Assembly: GCF_900128505.1 (NCBI RefSeq)
Contig: NZ_LT669941.1
Coordinates: 2,955,804 to 3,019,803, forward strand
Direction of reading: 5' to 3'
DNA from: Parabacteroides timonensis
GTDB lineage: Bacteria > Bacteroidota > Bacteroidia > Bacteroidales > Tannerellaceae
DNA length: 64,000 nucleotides
Part shown: in pieces, positions 1-9,070 of the stretch
How the letters are laid out: each line of letters begins with the position of its first letter
Numbering within the stretch: the stretch's first letter is position 1
Translations under genes and position numbers: made by a program
Notes under the pieces: model-generated
Databases searched by the model: none
What the model was told of the DNA's origin: nothing
What the model saw: the letters and a program-made list of their open reading frames with translations, nothing else

Positions 1-20
1 ATTCGTACTTAGATCCGTTT

Positions 21-102
21 CACATATATCAAACGAATGGAACATAATTATCAAACGAATAAAGCATATATGTGATCTTTGCGTTTGATATATATCGAAC
101 GC
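21..102. repeat. Four copies of a TATCRAACG motif upstream of the DUF1080 gene
   Basis: TATCAAACGAAT occurs at 27-38 and again at 49-60, exactly 22 bp apart. An inverted copy (GCGTTTGATA) lies at 81-90 and a fourth, TATCGAACGC, at 93-102. The last two form a 22-bp near-perfect palindrome at 81-102. An outer inverted repeat CACATATAT/ATATATGTG (21-29 and 66-74) frames the first copies. This looks like a cluster of operator half-sites for the gene starting at 212 or for a gene beyond the left edge. The binding protein is unknown. Confidence 0.5.
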
Positions 103-168
103 ATCTTTTGATAAGAAGAGAATCTAACTTCAATACGTTTTTTAAGAATTTAGCTAAAGATCTTTTTC

Positions 169-176
169 TATCTTTG
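169..176 (+). promoter_or_regulatory. Bacteroidetes -7 element (TATCTTTG)
   Basis: TATCTTTG matches the Bacteroidetes -7 consensus TAnnTTTG, 36 bp before the ATG at 212. No clear -33 TTG is seen; the region is T-rich around 138-142. Confidence 0.5.
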
Positions 177-211
177 TCACAATATCATTATCAATTTAAA
201 CTTAATCTAAA

Positions 212-1501
212 ATGGAATCAGTAATGAAAAGAGTAACGGCCACTAGCCTGCTAGCCTCTTGTGCAGTATCATTAGCTCTGTTTACTTCATGTACAAGTAC
301 AGAACAAAACACTCTTACTCCCGAAGAGGTCGCCGACGGTTGGCAGCTCCTTTTCGACGGAAAAACACTCAACGGTTGGAAAGATTACAATGGAACTACT
401 CTCACCCAGCCGTGGCATGTAGTAGACGGATGTATCCAGGCCAAAGGCGATGGCAGTGATGCTAGTGGTTATATCGTAACCGACAAACAGTATGAAAACT
501 TCGAATTGTCATGGGATTGGAAACTTTCTAAAGGTGGCAACAGTGGTATGCTTTACCATGTAGTAGAACGTCCTCAGTTTGCCGTCCCTTATGTAACAGG
601 ACCGGAATATCAATTAATCGACGAACCGAACTTCCCGGAACCATTGGAAGAATGGCAAAAGCTGGGTGTTGATTACGCTATGCATTTGCCAGACAAGTCT
701 AAAATGAAAGTCAATCCGCAAGGCGAATGGAACAACTCAAAAATTGTATTCGACAATGGCCATGTAGAACATTGGTTGAACGGACAAAAGATTTTAGAAT
801 TTGAAGCTTGGACAGACGATTGGTATGAAAAGAAAAATAGTGGAAAATGGTCCAATGCCCCCGAATATGGTTTGGCAAAGAAAGGTGTCCTTTGTTTACA
901 GGATCATGGTTATCCTGCCTCTTTCCGTAATTTAAAGATCAAAGAACTCCCCCGCAAAAGCCAGGAAGTGAACTTATTCAACGGTGTAGACCTGAAAGGC
1001 TGGGAAGCATACGGAACTGAATTATGGTATGTGAAAGACGGCTTACTGATTTGTGAAAGCGGTCCTGACAAGAAATATGGCTATCTGGCAACTCGTGATT
1101 ACTACGATGATTTTGATTTAACTGTTGAGTTCAAACAAGAAGCAGACGGTAATTCAGGCGTATTCATCCGTTCTTTTATTGAAGAAGATGTAAAAGTAAA
1201 CGGATGGCAGGTTGAAGTTGCTCCTAAAGGACACGACACCGGAGGAATTTACGAATCATACGGACGCGGATGGTTGGTGCAGATTCCGGATGAAAAAGAA
1301 ACAATCCTAAAAGAAGGTGACTGGAATACCATGCGTATCAAAGTTCAGGGAGATAACGTACAAACCTGGCTGAACGGAGAAGAAATGGTTAACATTAACG
1401 ATGAAAAAATTGGAGCCGGACAAGGCCGCATCGCTTTGCAAATTCATGATGGCGGCGGAATCAAAGTTCTATGGCGTAATCTGAAACTGAAAACGTTATA
1501 A
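212..1501 (+). CDS. Lipoprotein with two DUF1080 (3-keto-disaccharide hydrolase-like) domains
   Basis: The 429-residue product has a lipoprotein signal ending in LFTSC (Cys27), so it is probably anchored in the outer membrane or periplasm. It carries two tandem DUF1080 domains (concanavalin-like jelly rolls): the first from about residue 44 (LLFDGKTLNGW) to 248, the second from about 257 (NLFNGVDLKGWEAYG) to the end. Both contain the family's NSG motif (GGNSGM and GNSGVF). Some DUF1080 proteins hydrolyse 3-keto-glucosides or other disaccharides, but the substrate here cannot be read from sequence. A second in-frame ATG at 224 begins an equally good signal peptide. The gene stands alone and is closed by the terminator at 1511. 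It is not clearly part of the PUL at 3.7-16 kb. Confidence 0.85.
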   Translation: MESVMKRVTATSLLASCAVSLALFTSCTSTEQNTLTPEEVADGWQLLFDGKTLNGWKDYNGTTLTQPWHVVDGCIQAKGDGSDASGYIVTDKQYENFELSWDWKLSKGGNSGMLYHVVERPQFAVPYVTGPEYQLIDEPNFPEPLEEWQKLGVDYAMHLPDKSKMKVNPQGEWNNSKIVFDNGHVEHWLNGQKILEFEAWTDDWYEKKNSGKWSNAPEYGLAKKGVLCLQDHGYPASFRNLKIKELPRKSQEVNLFNGVDLKGWEAYGTELWYVKDGLLICESGPDKKYGYLATRDYYDDFDLTVEFKQEADGNSGVFIRSFIEEDVKVNGWQVEVAPKGHDTGGIYESYGRGWLVQIPDEKETILKEGDWNTMRIKVQGDNVQTWLNGEEMVNINDEKIGAGQGRIALQIHDGGGIKVLWRNLKLKTL

Positions 1502-1510
1502 CACACAAAA

Positions 1511-1546
1511 ATCCCCGGCAGAATATTCTGCCGGGGATTTTTTATT
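1511..1546. terminator. Bidirectional intrinsic terminator
   Basis: A perfect 28-bp palindrome (1511-1538, GC-rich flanks with a GAATATTC centre) is bordered by an A-run on the left and a T-run on the right. It can end both the plus-strand DUF1080 gene and the minus-strand DUF4890 gene that converge here. Confidence 0.92.
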
Positions 1547-1550
1547 TTTA

Positions 1551-1922
1551 TCACTTACGTCCATGTCCTTTTTTACGAGGGCTATCCACTTTTTTCTGTC
1601 TTTCCAGATATTGATTGTACTGTTCATCAGTTAGAATCTTCTTTATCTGAGCATCTTTCTCAGTACGCATAGCTGTCATTTTTTCACGCATCTTTTCACG
1701 ATCTTCTTTTACAACTTCACGTTCCTTTTTCATCTGCTCTCTAAAATCAGCTTCCACTTTACGAAAATCCGCAGCTTGCTTATCATCGAGTTTCAATTCT
1801 TCGATTATTTTCTCACTACGTTTTGAAGGATCTCCTTTCCTTCCTTGTCGATTACCACTCTGGGCAAAAACGGTTGTTGAACTAATCAGGATAACCAAAA
1901 ACAATCCTATTACCTTCTTCAT
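1551..1922 (-). CDS. Small secreted Spy/CpxP-like protein (DUF4890)
   Basis: The 123-residue product has a signal peptide (cleavage likely after VFA, about residue 20). The mature part is very rich in Lys, Arg and Glu and predicted helical. It resembles the DUF4890 family, distantly like the periplasmic Spy/CpxP (LTxxQ) proteins: LKLDDKQAADFRKVEADF and the later ILTDEQYNQYLERQKK are the two typical helix segments. A periplasmic chaperone or stress role is inferred from this likeness only. The C-terminus is basic (KKGHGRK). It converges on the DUF1080 gene and has 107 bp of upstream sequence without a clear promoter. Confidence 0.7.
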   Translation of the reverse strand: MKKVIGLFLVILISSTTVFAQSGNRQGRKGDPSKRSEKIIEELKLDDKQAADFRKVEADFREQMKKEREVVKEDREKMREKMTAMRTEKDAQIKKILTDEQYNQYLERQKKVDSPRKKGHGRK

Positions 1923-2029
1923 AAACTATTACTTATTACTAAATTAATATATCTTTGTTTGTGAAGCGCTTCGATATAATAGACTCGGCTATCCGAAAAT
2001 AGTTTAATCAACCTCGTAAAAAAATATCT

Positions 2030-3622
2030 TTATTCAGTCGGACCTGTCACAATACCTTCCGATGACCACTTATTTTTAAAGTAGTTAAGCGAATTCAGGA
2101 AACGGTTGTAATCTTTTTTATCCATACTAGTCCACCCGGTTTCTGCGTAGGCAGCAATACGCGGATAGATTTTCTGATTCATGCTTTCAACCGTAGGAAT
2201 AAATTCTCCCCACATCTGGCAACCGAGTCCCAGAACACGACTTTGTTCTTCAGGAGATAATCCTTCCGGCACCGGATTAAATGCATAAGCTTTAGATAGC
2301 GGAATAGACTCATAGCTATAATCCACATAAGTGTATTCATGATAAGAGTTTACCACATCGTATCCTTTATCAATCGTTTTCTTGATAAGAGCCGGATCGC
2401 CTTTCCAGAAATGAACGATCGTCCCTTTAGCCAGTTGCTGATCGACTTCTTTTGTATCTTCAGCAGACTGATATTCATGCAGTTTATCTCCAGTGATCTC
2501 ATTCCATCCCATCATACGCTTTCCTTTTGAAGCCAACATATTGGAAATCTCATTGGTAAAATAGATCTGAAGTTCGGCAGGTGTTTTCAAACCATTCTTA
2601 GCCATATAGCTACGTATAGCCGGAGAGGCCTTCCATTGGTCATATTTCACTTCATCACCTCCGATATGAAATACCGGACTGGGGAATAAAGCAATAACCT
2701 CGTTTGTCACATCATCCAAAAATTCCATCACCCTAGGATCGGAAACATTAAAAACCTCGTAATGAACACCAAATTTACCCGGCACCCTGATCTGTTTTCC
2801 ACTCGTACCCAACCAAGGATATGAAGCAATAGCCGCACTAGCATGTCCAGGCATGCTGACCTCCGGAACAACCGTAATGTGTCGTTTTGAAGCATAGTCG
2901 ACAATTTCCTTTATATCTTCTTGTGTATAAAACCCACCATGCGGTTTTCCATCATACACATTACTATTAAAATGGTTAATTTCAGAAGAATCACGAAAAG
3001 CACCAACCTCTGTTAGTTTTGGATACTTCTTTATCTCTATTCTCCAACCTTGATCATTTGTGAGATGCCAATGAAAAACATTCATTTTCAACCCGGCCAT
3101 TTCATCCAGCAATTTCAGCACAACATCTTTACCTTTAAAATAACGTCCTTCATCCAACATAAAAGCACGCCAGGAAAAAGCCGGATAATCAGAAATAGTA
3201 GCTCTTTGCACCAAATATTTCCCGTCTTTTTCCTTTATGATCTGACGTAAAGTTTGTATTCCGTTTAAGACACCGGCAGAAGTACTTGACTTTATTGTAA
3301 TCTTACCGGAAGCCACTTCCATCTGATAACCTTCCGGTTTATCCTGCAAAACAGCAGGATCGAGAATCAGATTAATAGAACCTTTCCCTTCCTCTATGGT
3401 CGGCTTAATTGAAAAATCGGCTGTAAGTGCATTCTGCAGGTACTGAGCCTCATTAGCCAGATCTCCGGAATAAGAAATAGCCGGATGATTACCCATTTTA
3501 AAAACCCCCGGAGTATAACTGATCTCCTGAGGTTGAGGAATGACCGAATATTCTTCAACGGGAGGAGCCTGGCAGGCACAAAGGAAAAGAAAATACAAGG
3601 TTACAAGAAAACTAGATTTCAT
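2030..3622 (-). CDS. Beta-N-acetylhexosaminidase, GH20, lipoprotein
   Basis: The 530-residue enzyme should remove terminal beta-linked GlcNAc or GalNAc from glycans by substrate-assisted catalysis. A lipoprotein signal ends at Cys17 (FLCAC). A GH20b-type N-terminal domain covers about residues 25-145, then the TIM barrel starts at DYPAFSWRAFMLDEGRYF. The catalytic Asp-Glu pair is D323-E324 in HIGGDEVKYDQW, and NVFHWHLTNDQGWRIEI (about 181-197) is the usual substrate-binding strand. It lacks the C-terminal additions of the larger GH20 at 48.4 kb. It follows the GH78 gene on the same strand but has its own promoter candidate at 3676-3683, so its membership of PUL1 is uncertain. Confidence 0.92.
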   Translation of the reverse strand: MKSSFLVTLYFLFLCACQAPPVEEYSVIPQPQEISYTPGVFKMGNHPAISYSGDLANEAQYLQNALTADFSIKPTIEEGKGSINLILDPAVLQDKPEGYQMEVASGKITIKSSTSAGVLNGIQTLRQIIKEKDGKYLVQRATISDYPAFSWRAFMLDEGRYFKGKDVVLKLLDEMAGLKMNVFHWHLTNDQGWRIEIKKYPKLTEVGAFRDSSEINHFNSNVYDGKPHGGFYTQEDIKEIVDYASKRHITVVPEVSMPGHASAAIASYPWLGTSGKQIRVPGKFGVHYEVFNVSDPRVMEFLDDVTNEVIALFPSPVFHIGGDEVKYDQWKASPAIRSYMAKNGLKTPAELQIYFTNEISNMLASKGKRMMGWNEITGDKLHEYQSAEDTKEVDQQLAKGTIVHFWKGDPALIKKTIDKGYDVVNSYHEYTYVDYSYESIPLSKAYAFNPVPEGLSPEEQSRVLGLGCQMWGEFIPTVESMNQKIYPRIAAYAETGWTSMDKKDYNRFLNSLNYFKNKWSSEGIVTGPTE

Positions 3623-3675
3623 ACATGATAGATTTAAATGTTATACACTATTTCAAAAAAGGAACAATATCTTCA

Positions 3676-3683
3676 CAAATTTA
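3676..3683 (-). promoter_or_regulatory. -7 element for the GH20 gene
   Basis: CAAATTTA on the plus strand reads TAAATTTG on the minus strand, fitting TAnnTTTG. A possible -33 TTG lies about 22 bp further upstream (3706-3708). This suggests separate transcription of the GH20 gene from PUL1. Confidence 0.45.
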
Positions 3684-3725
3684 AAACATAAAAATAATAT
3701 CTAATCAACAAATGAAACTTTATCT

Positions 3726-6017
3726 TCAATTTCCTCCAAATTCTATTTCAAACTGATATACACCAGATCCAACATCTTCAAGGAGAATATATCCATCTAC
3801 CTGTTTTAGCTTTTGAATTCTTTCTCCATTCATCGCCACACTTTTGACTTTCTTCCTCACCGGTAAGTAGATATCAGCCAAAGTATTAGAGGGGATACGA
3901 GCCAGCAACTCAAAACTAGCTGGTTTATTTATAAATGAAACTTCAATCTCTCCACGAATAGTTGGCATTTTTATTGAGGCGCTTTCCAAGGTTGAAGGCT
4001 GAGGCTTGACCCTAAAGGTTTCAAATGCCGGACTAAGAGGCTCAATTCCCATCAGTTTACGGGGAATAATATTAGCTGGAGCACTTCCCCATGCATGGTT
4101 CCAGTCTTGATTCGGTTTATATTTATTATCCCAAGCCTCCAAAGAAATCGTAGAGCCAACGCGAATCATATTATACCAACTTCGGTCATCAGTCTTTGTC
4201 AACATCTGTAAAGCATAGTCTGCCCCTCCAGCATTATAAAGGGCATCCATTAGAAACTGAGAACCATATACGCTGCAAGCCATATCACGAGTTTTCAAAA
4301 AGTCCAATACCCCTTTCTTATTTCCCTCTGGTACCATATTAAAAGTCAGGGGAAACATATTCCCATGTAAAGAAGCATGCTCTGTTGAAATACCATCCCG
4401 ATAAACACCTCTTCTTTTATCAAAGAAAAGTTGATTATATCGTTTCTTAAACATTTCTGCTTGTCGTTTATAAAAATCAGCCTCTTCTATCTCTCCGATT
4501 ACTCTACCGATGTCTGCCATTTGCATCAGAACCTCATAATGAAAAGCATTCGTTACAACATTATAATCTGTGAAAACAAAACCATCTGTTTCACCACCTT
4601 CTTCATTATTTAATCCTAATATCCCTGTATGAGGCCAATCCACAATATCCCGGATCTCTCCATTGAAGTGAATGGACTTCCGAAATTCAGGGGTTTGTAA
4701 TCCTGTAGTCGTACTAATCAAACCATTTTTTTCTCTCAATTGCATCAATGTCCGAGGTTTCAACTGTTGATAAGTCGCTTTCAAAGAGCGATTATCGCCA
4801 GTATATAAATAATCATACCAGGCTATCATAATAGCCTGCAAAATCCATTCTGTAGGCCAAGTTGGTGATTTTAACAAATACTCATAAGACCGTCGAGCCA
4901 AAGAATATTCCCTATCTACACTATAATGACTTAATTGGTTGATCAAAGCATCCGCTTCATAAGGAATACGTTCCCGATCTCCATCGACATATATACCCGC
5001 AAAAGATGTCGCTTTTATGGAATACTTACATAAATCCCATATCTGATTCAACGTATCATTGCTACAATAAAAAGAAGATGCTGTCTCGTCAAAAGGATAA
5101 TGAATATATTCACGGGTTATATTTTCCTGTTTCAGAACAGGTTCATATCCCTCAATTTCACAAAAACGAAAAGGAACAACCTCTCCAACATAAGTAGGCA
5201 TCAACACGGCAGCCTGACTTGTATTCCGTTTGTCTTTTGCGATTTTAATCCGATAGGTATGTGTACCTTTCAATAAAGACAACGAATAACTATGATAACG
5301 AATAGTTCCTCCAGGATTACGATCCACGCGCCCGTTAGTGATACATTCTCCCAAATGCACAATCACTTTATCCTTATCGGAGTTGGCCGTTAAAGTTATC
5401 AATAATTGCCCAAAAGCATCTTTACCAAAATCGGCTAGCCATACCTTCTTTTCCACCAAATGAATATTAACAGGATGATCTGCTGTTTTCACCTGTGGAT
5501 AATGACTGGCTGCATATTCAGACAAAGAGTCAGCTGTAAGGAATGCCTTCACATCAGACCATTCACTCTCACCATCCGTATTTGTAACGGTTTTTACCCG
5601 CCAAAAATAAACCTTATCTTCCCGTAAAGCAGTTCCCTTATACAAAATAGCTGTCGATCGTCCATCTCTAATCTGTCCGCTATCCCAAATCGTTCCATTA
5701 CCTGAAACAGCTTCTGCATAATTATCAGATACGATAATACGATAAGCTATCTGCCTGGTATTTTGTTTTTCTCCCGGAACAATCCAACTAAATGTCGGAT
5801 GTGTTGAACATATCTTCACAGATTCAATAGGCTCAATCACTTCCTCCTTTTGCCAGACAGGAATATTAGACAAGATACCATTTATCCAGGTCCGATCGGT
5901 ATGTTCTATCAAATCGGTTAAAAGTCCTGACGGTTTAAGTTCTTCCGCCTGGGATAACACATTTAGGCAAACAGCCAAAAACAAGAGAAGAGTTCTGTTT
6001 AATATTTTATGTATCAT
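3726..6017 (-). CDS. Alpha-L-rhamnosidase, GH78
   Basis: The 763-residue product is exported by a signal peptide (residues 1-24) and should release terminal alpha-L-rhamnose. Order of parts: an Ig-like domain (about 45-165, with PTFSWIVPGE), a jelly-roll N-terminal rhamnosidase domain (about 185-310), the (alpha/alpha)6 barrel (about 315-660) with the acidic motif DGDRERIPYEAD near residue 345, and a C-terminal beta-sandwich that starts near LSPAFETFRVKPQP. Length and order are normal for GH78. It starts 12 bp after the GH106 stop and is probably the last gene of the PUL1 transcript. Together with GH106 it points to a rhamnose-capped glycan. Confidence 0.9.
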   Translation of the reverse strand: MIHKILNRTLLLFLAVCLNVLSQAEELKPSGLLTDLIEHTDRTWINGILSNIPVWQKEEVIEPIESVKICSTHPTFSWIVPGEKQNTRQIAYRIIVSDNYAEAVSGNGTIWDSGQIRDGRSTAILYKGTALREDKVYFWRVKTVTNTDGESEWSDVKAFLTADSLSEYAASHYPQVKTADHPVNIHLVEKKVWLADFGKDAFGQLLITLTANSDKDKVIVHLGECITNGRVDRNPGGTIRYHSYSLSLLKGTHTYRIKIAKDKRNTSQAAVLMPTYVGEVVPFRFCEIEGYEPVLKQENITREYIHYPFDETASSFYCSNDTLNQIWDLCKYSIKATSFAGIYVDGDRERIPYEADALINQLSHYSVDREYSLARRSYEYLLKSPTWPTEWILQAIMIAWYDYLYTGDNRSLKATYQQLKPRTLMQLREKNGLISTTTGLQTPEFRKSIHFNGEIRDIVDWPHTGILGLNNEEGGETDGFVFTDYNVVTNAFHYEVLMQMADIGRVIGEIEEADFYKRQAEMFKKRYNQLFFDKRRGVYRDGISTEHASLHGNMFPLTFNMVPEGNKKGVLDFLKTRDMACSVYGSQFLMDALYNAGGADYALQMLTKTDDRSWYNMIRVGSTISLEAWDNKYKPNQDWNHAWGSAPANIIPRKLMGIEPLSPAFETFRVKPQPSTLESASIKMPTIRGEIEVSFINKPASFELLARIPSNTLADIYLPVRKKVKSVAMNGERIQKLKQVDGYILLEDVGSGVYQFEIEFGGN

Positions 6018-6029
6018 ACTTTTATATAT

Positions 6030-8990
6030 TTATTCTAAAATTCCTTTTCTTATTGTTACAGGACCTAATAATCCGGAAGGCTCTAACGGTATTTGCTGAA
6101 TAGTCCTACCTGCAAAATCATGCCCCAAAACAATGTTTGTATTTGTATATTTCTTTCTATCCTGTCCCATTTCATCTCCAGCAACACGGTTATACCAAGA
6201 GTTTATGACTTCTATCTCTAAAGAGTTTTCACCTTCCCGCAATTCGTTTGTAATATTTACCCGAAAAGGCTTCGTCCAAAGAATACCTTTATCTTTACCA
6301 TTTAATCGGACGGATGCAATCCCTACATCTTTCACATTTTCCAATTGAAGGAAATAAGAAATATCCTTTTCTTTCGAGAAAGATACGTTAAATGTTTTAT
6401 TATAAACAGCTGAACCTGAATAATATTTAATATTTTCATTTGTATTCGTTGTCCAATCCGCTAATTCTGGGAAAGAAATAGAAGCTGGAGCTCCTCTTTG
6501 CGAATTAAAATTCACTATCCAAGGGCCTGAAATTTCTTGCAGAGTCTCATATTTCGGATAATTAGATATACCCTTTCCCTGTGTACTCTTGTCAATCTCT
6601 CTGTTAAAAATGACGAATATTGAACCATAAGGTTCAAGAGAAAGAGGCACAGTTGTACTTCCTTCCTTCTGGTTGAAAGCTTTAGCTTCACGTATCTCTC
6701 CAGTCAAGGCATCCCATAGTTCAGGTTGAAATCCGGAAAGACGAAATTGGGCCATAATATTTCTACATTCCCCTGTTTGATTGCTTATGAAGTAAATATG
6801 AGTAGTTCCAATTGTATAATGGATATAATCATAATCTGTTTCATTTTTATTTTCCCATATAGAGAAATCAGCAGGAATATTCAGAGAAAACAGATAGTTT
6901 TTTGCACTCACTCCCCATATTATTTTACCTTTTCCATATTTTCTCTCACCACTCCCTTCTTCATTTGTTCCCCAAATATCATCACTTAATTCTTTAAAAT
7001 GCTCTTGAGCAGAATTTCCTCCTGTCAATGAAATCATTTTATCCGGTTTATAACCTATAATGTGAGCACCCTGCTCTAATAAATCTTTTACTTTTTCCAA
7101 GACAGTTAAAGATAACACCCGATGATTTGGAAGAACCAACACTCGATAAGAGATTCCTCCGGGTACAACTATTTCCCCATTTACAACTTTAAGCTGTGTA
7201 AAGATAGTTTCATCTGTTACATCATAGTCAAAGCCAGGCATAACTCCTGCAGGATCCCAATCTTTGAAAGGGAAAACATTAGGCACATGATCTCCATAAT
7301 AATACAATACATCTGCTACAAATCTACCATTTTGAACCAACATTTGTATGCGTTGTATATAATTAATCAGTGCATCAGATTTTTCCCACCAGGTAACTTG
7401 TGGATTAATATGCGTACCTGCAAAATACTCTTGTCCAGGCAATCCCATTTCCGCAGGAGAACATGTAAAAGTATGAAAATACAGACGATTAAGTCCTGAA
7501 CAAATTTCATGATCAAACGATGGCTTTTGTTCACTCCACAATTCATCATTCCACTGCGGACCGATCGTTGTAAACGATTCAGCACCCACAATTTTCTTCC
7601 CGTAAATATGTGCTGCGGAAGAGGCCTGTTTCAAAAAGAAACGGTCTCTAGCTCTGGGGCGGTGAGGTGATGGTGACCAAAATTCACTCATGACAATATC
7701 GCTGAAACCATAATTTTTTATTCCATCCATAGGACCGGCATGCGGACCGGCCGATTCCGGCTGTATTCCCATATTGTAATGATGAGCATGTTCAGCAAAC
7801 TGCGCATAATGATTATGAGCGACTAATTCACCTAATGTTTTCCTGAAATCAGCCAGAAACGCATTTGAAGTATCAATATCATCAACAACATACCCAGCTA
7901 TAACAGGTAAATAGGTTAACAAATCATATCCCCGATAAGAACGAAATTCATCCACAAAATTGTCAGTCCAATTCATTCCCCCACATTCCCAACTATCGGT
8001 TTCCATAAATTTCAAAGTGGTGCCAACATGATCACCTGCTGCATTAAATATCGGTTCTACAACATTGTTCCAATAAAAATCAAAAGCCTCTTTACTCATA
8101 TAGTCTAGTACATTCCCCTGCCAACTATTGCTTGATGTAGAAACCTCTGAATTTGTGCATGTATAACCAATACGCATAATACACCATTCTCCTGGCGGTA
8201 TATCACATGTAAGTAAACCTTTTTTATCCATTTGTGCCGTCAAATCAATAATATTACTCCGATCTATTCGATAAAATTTTCGACCAGTTTCCTGTGTAGT
8301 CTGATAAGGAGTATTCGTTAATAAGAAACGACAGTCCGGAGCAGAGCCTCCTAATTCGTGAAAACCTAACTTCAAATCAAGTGACTCTATACCTTCATCA
8401 GTTTGTAATGTTTCATCTATTGGGAAAGCCAACACTACGATATCTTTATAAAAACCTTTACGAATAAGAGGATCAGGCATTTGTTGCGTGATTACTTTTC
8501 CTCCGGATACTTTAAACTCCGTATATGTCAGTTGTTTAGCAGCATACTGAGGGGTGACACACGGACCACCCAAATTCCAACCACTTTGTATATTAAATCC
8601 AACTTCCAATCCAACTCTTTTAGCTTCGTCCAAAGCATATACAAACAACTCATTCCATTCTTTACTTCCAAATTCAGGCCCTTCCGGGATATCTTTATTT
8701 CCACGTTGATTATGGCCTCCTGCATCAAAAATCATAGCTCCTTGAAAATTTTTCGATTTCATGGCTTCCAGATCTTTGGTGATAGCCTCCTTTGTCACAT
8801 TTCCATTAAGCCACCACCACCAACAATTTACCCCATAAATTCTTTCCGGTTTTTGAAAATGGGATTTCAAATAATTATAGTCAATGTCTTTACCTGTCTG
8901 GACCTCTCCTTGTTTTGTATTTTGGCAACTACAGCATAAAGTTAGTACAATAAAGAGCAGTCCGGTTATTTTCTTTCTCATTATTATCAT
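6030..8990 (-). CDS. GH106 family glycosidase, probable alpha-L-rhamnosidase
   Basis: The 986-residue product matches GH106. Just after a lipoprotein signal (LTLCCSCQ) comes the typical CWWWWLNGN strand, then GFNIQSGWNLGGP and a large barrel, and a C-terminal beta-sandwich with NVKDVGIASVRLNGKDKG and EIEVINSWYNRVAGD. GH106 members are calcium-dependent alpha-L-rhamnosidases acting on pectic and other plant glycans. An in-frame ATG further up at 9053 would put the start inside a stem-loop and give no signal peptide, so I place the start at 8990, with 8981 as an alternative. It lies between susD and GH78 in PUL1. Confidence 0.88.
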   Translation of the reverse strand: MIIMRKKITGLLFIVLTLCCSCQNTKQGEVQTGKDIDYNYLKSHFQKPERIYGVNCWWWWLNGNVTKEAITKDLEAMKSKNFQGAMIFDAGGHNQRGNKDIPEGPEFGSKEWNELFVYALDEAKRVGLEVGFNIQSGWNLGGPCVTPQYAAKQLTYTEFKVSGGKVITQQMPDPLIRKGFYKDIVVLAFPIDETLQTDEGIESLDLKLGFHELGGSAPDCRFLLTNTPYQTTQETGRKFYRIDRSNIIDLTAQMDKKGLLTCDIPPGEWCIMRIGYTCTNSEVSTSSNSWQGNVLDYMSKEAFDFYWNNVVEPIFNAAGDHVGTTLKFMETDSWECGGMNWTDNFVDEFRSYRGYDLLTYLPVIAGYVVDDIDTSNAFLADFRKTLGELVAHNHYAQFAEHAHHYNMGIQPESAGPHAGPMDGIKNYGFSDIVMSEFWSPSPHRPRARDRFFLKQASSAAHIYGKKIVGAESFTTIGPQWNDELWSEQKPSFDHEICSGLNRLYFHTFTCSPAEMGLPGQEYFAGTHINPQVTWWEKSDALINYIQRIQMLVQNGRFVADVLYYYGDHVPNVFPFKDWDPAGVMPGFDYDVTDETIFTQLKVVNGEIVVPGGISYRVLVLPNHRVLSLTVLEKVKDLLEQGAHIIGYKPDKMISLTGGNSAQEHFKELSDDIWGTNEEGSGERKYGKGKIIWGVSAKNYLFSLNIPADFSIWENKNETDYDYIHYTIGTTHIYFISNQTGECRNIMAQFRLSGFQPELWDALTGEIREAKAFNQKEGSTTVPLSLEPYGSIFVIFNREIDKSTQGKGISNYPKYETLQEISGPWIVNFNSQRGAPASISFPELADWTTNTNENIKYYSGSAVYNKTFNVSFSKEKDISYFLQLENVKDVGIASVRLNGKDKGILWTKPFRVNITNELREGENSLEIEVINSWYNRVAGDEMGQDRKKYTNTNIVLGHDFAGRTIQQIPLEPSGLLGPVTIRKGILE

Positions 8991-9005
8991 GGTATTAGTA
9001 AAACC

Positions 9006-9058
9006 AAAGGTTGTGCCTTGCCTTTCTCGTGAAGAAACCAGCATGAGGCACAACCTTT
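9006..9058 (-). promoter_or_regulatory. Intercistronic stem-loop between susD and GH106
   Basis: A perfect 13-bp inverted repeat, AAAGGTTGTGCCT (9006-9018) with AGGCACAACCTTT (9046-9058), encloses a 27-nt loop. On the transcribed minus strand it is followed by TTTGGTTTT, so it could act as a leaky terminator or as a 3' stabiliser of the susCD message. PUL2 has a comparable element at 38177-38210. Confidence 0.75.
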
Positions 9059-9070
9059 ATCTTTATCTCA

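Noticed and set aside
1950..1957. TATCTTTG on the plus strand as a promoter
   Set aside because: No plus-strand gene follows; the next several kilobases are coded on the minus strand, so it is probably chance.
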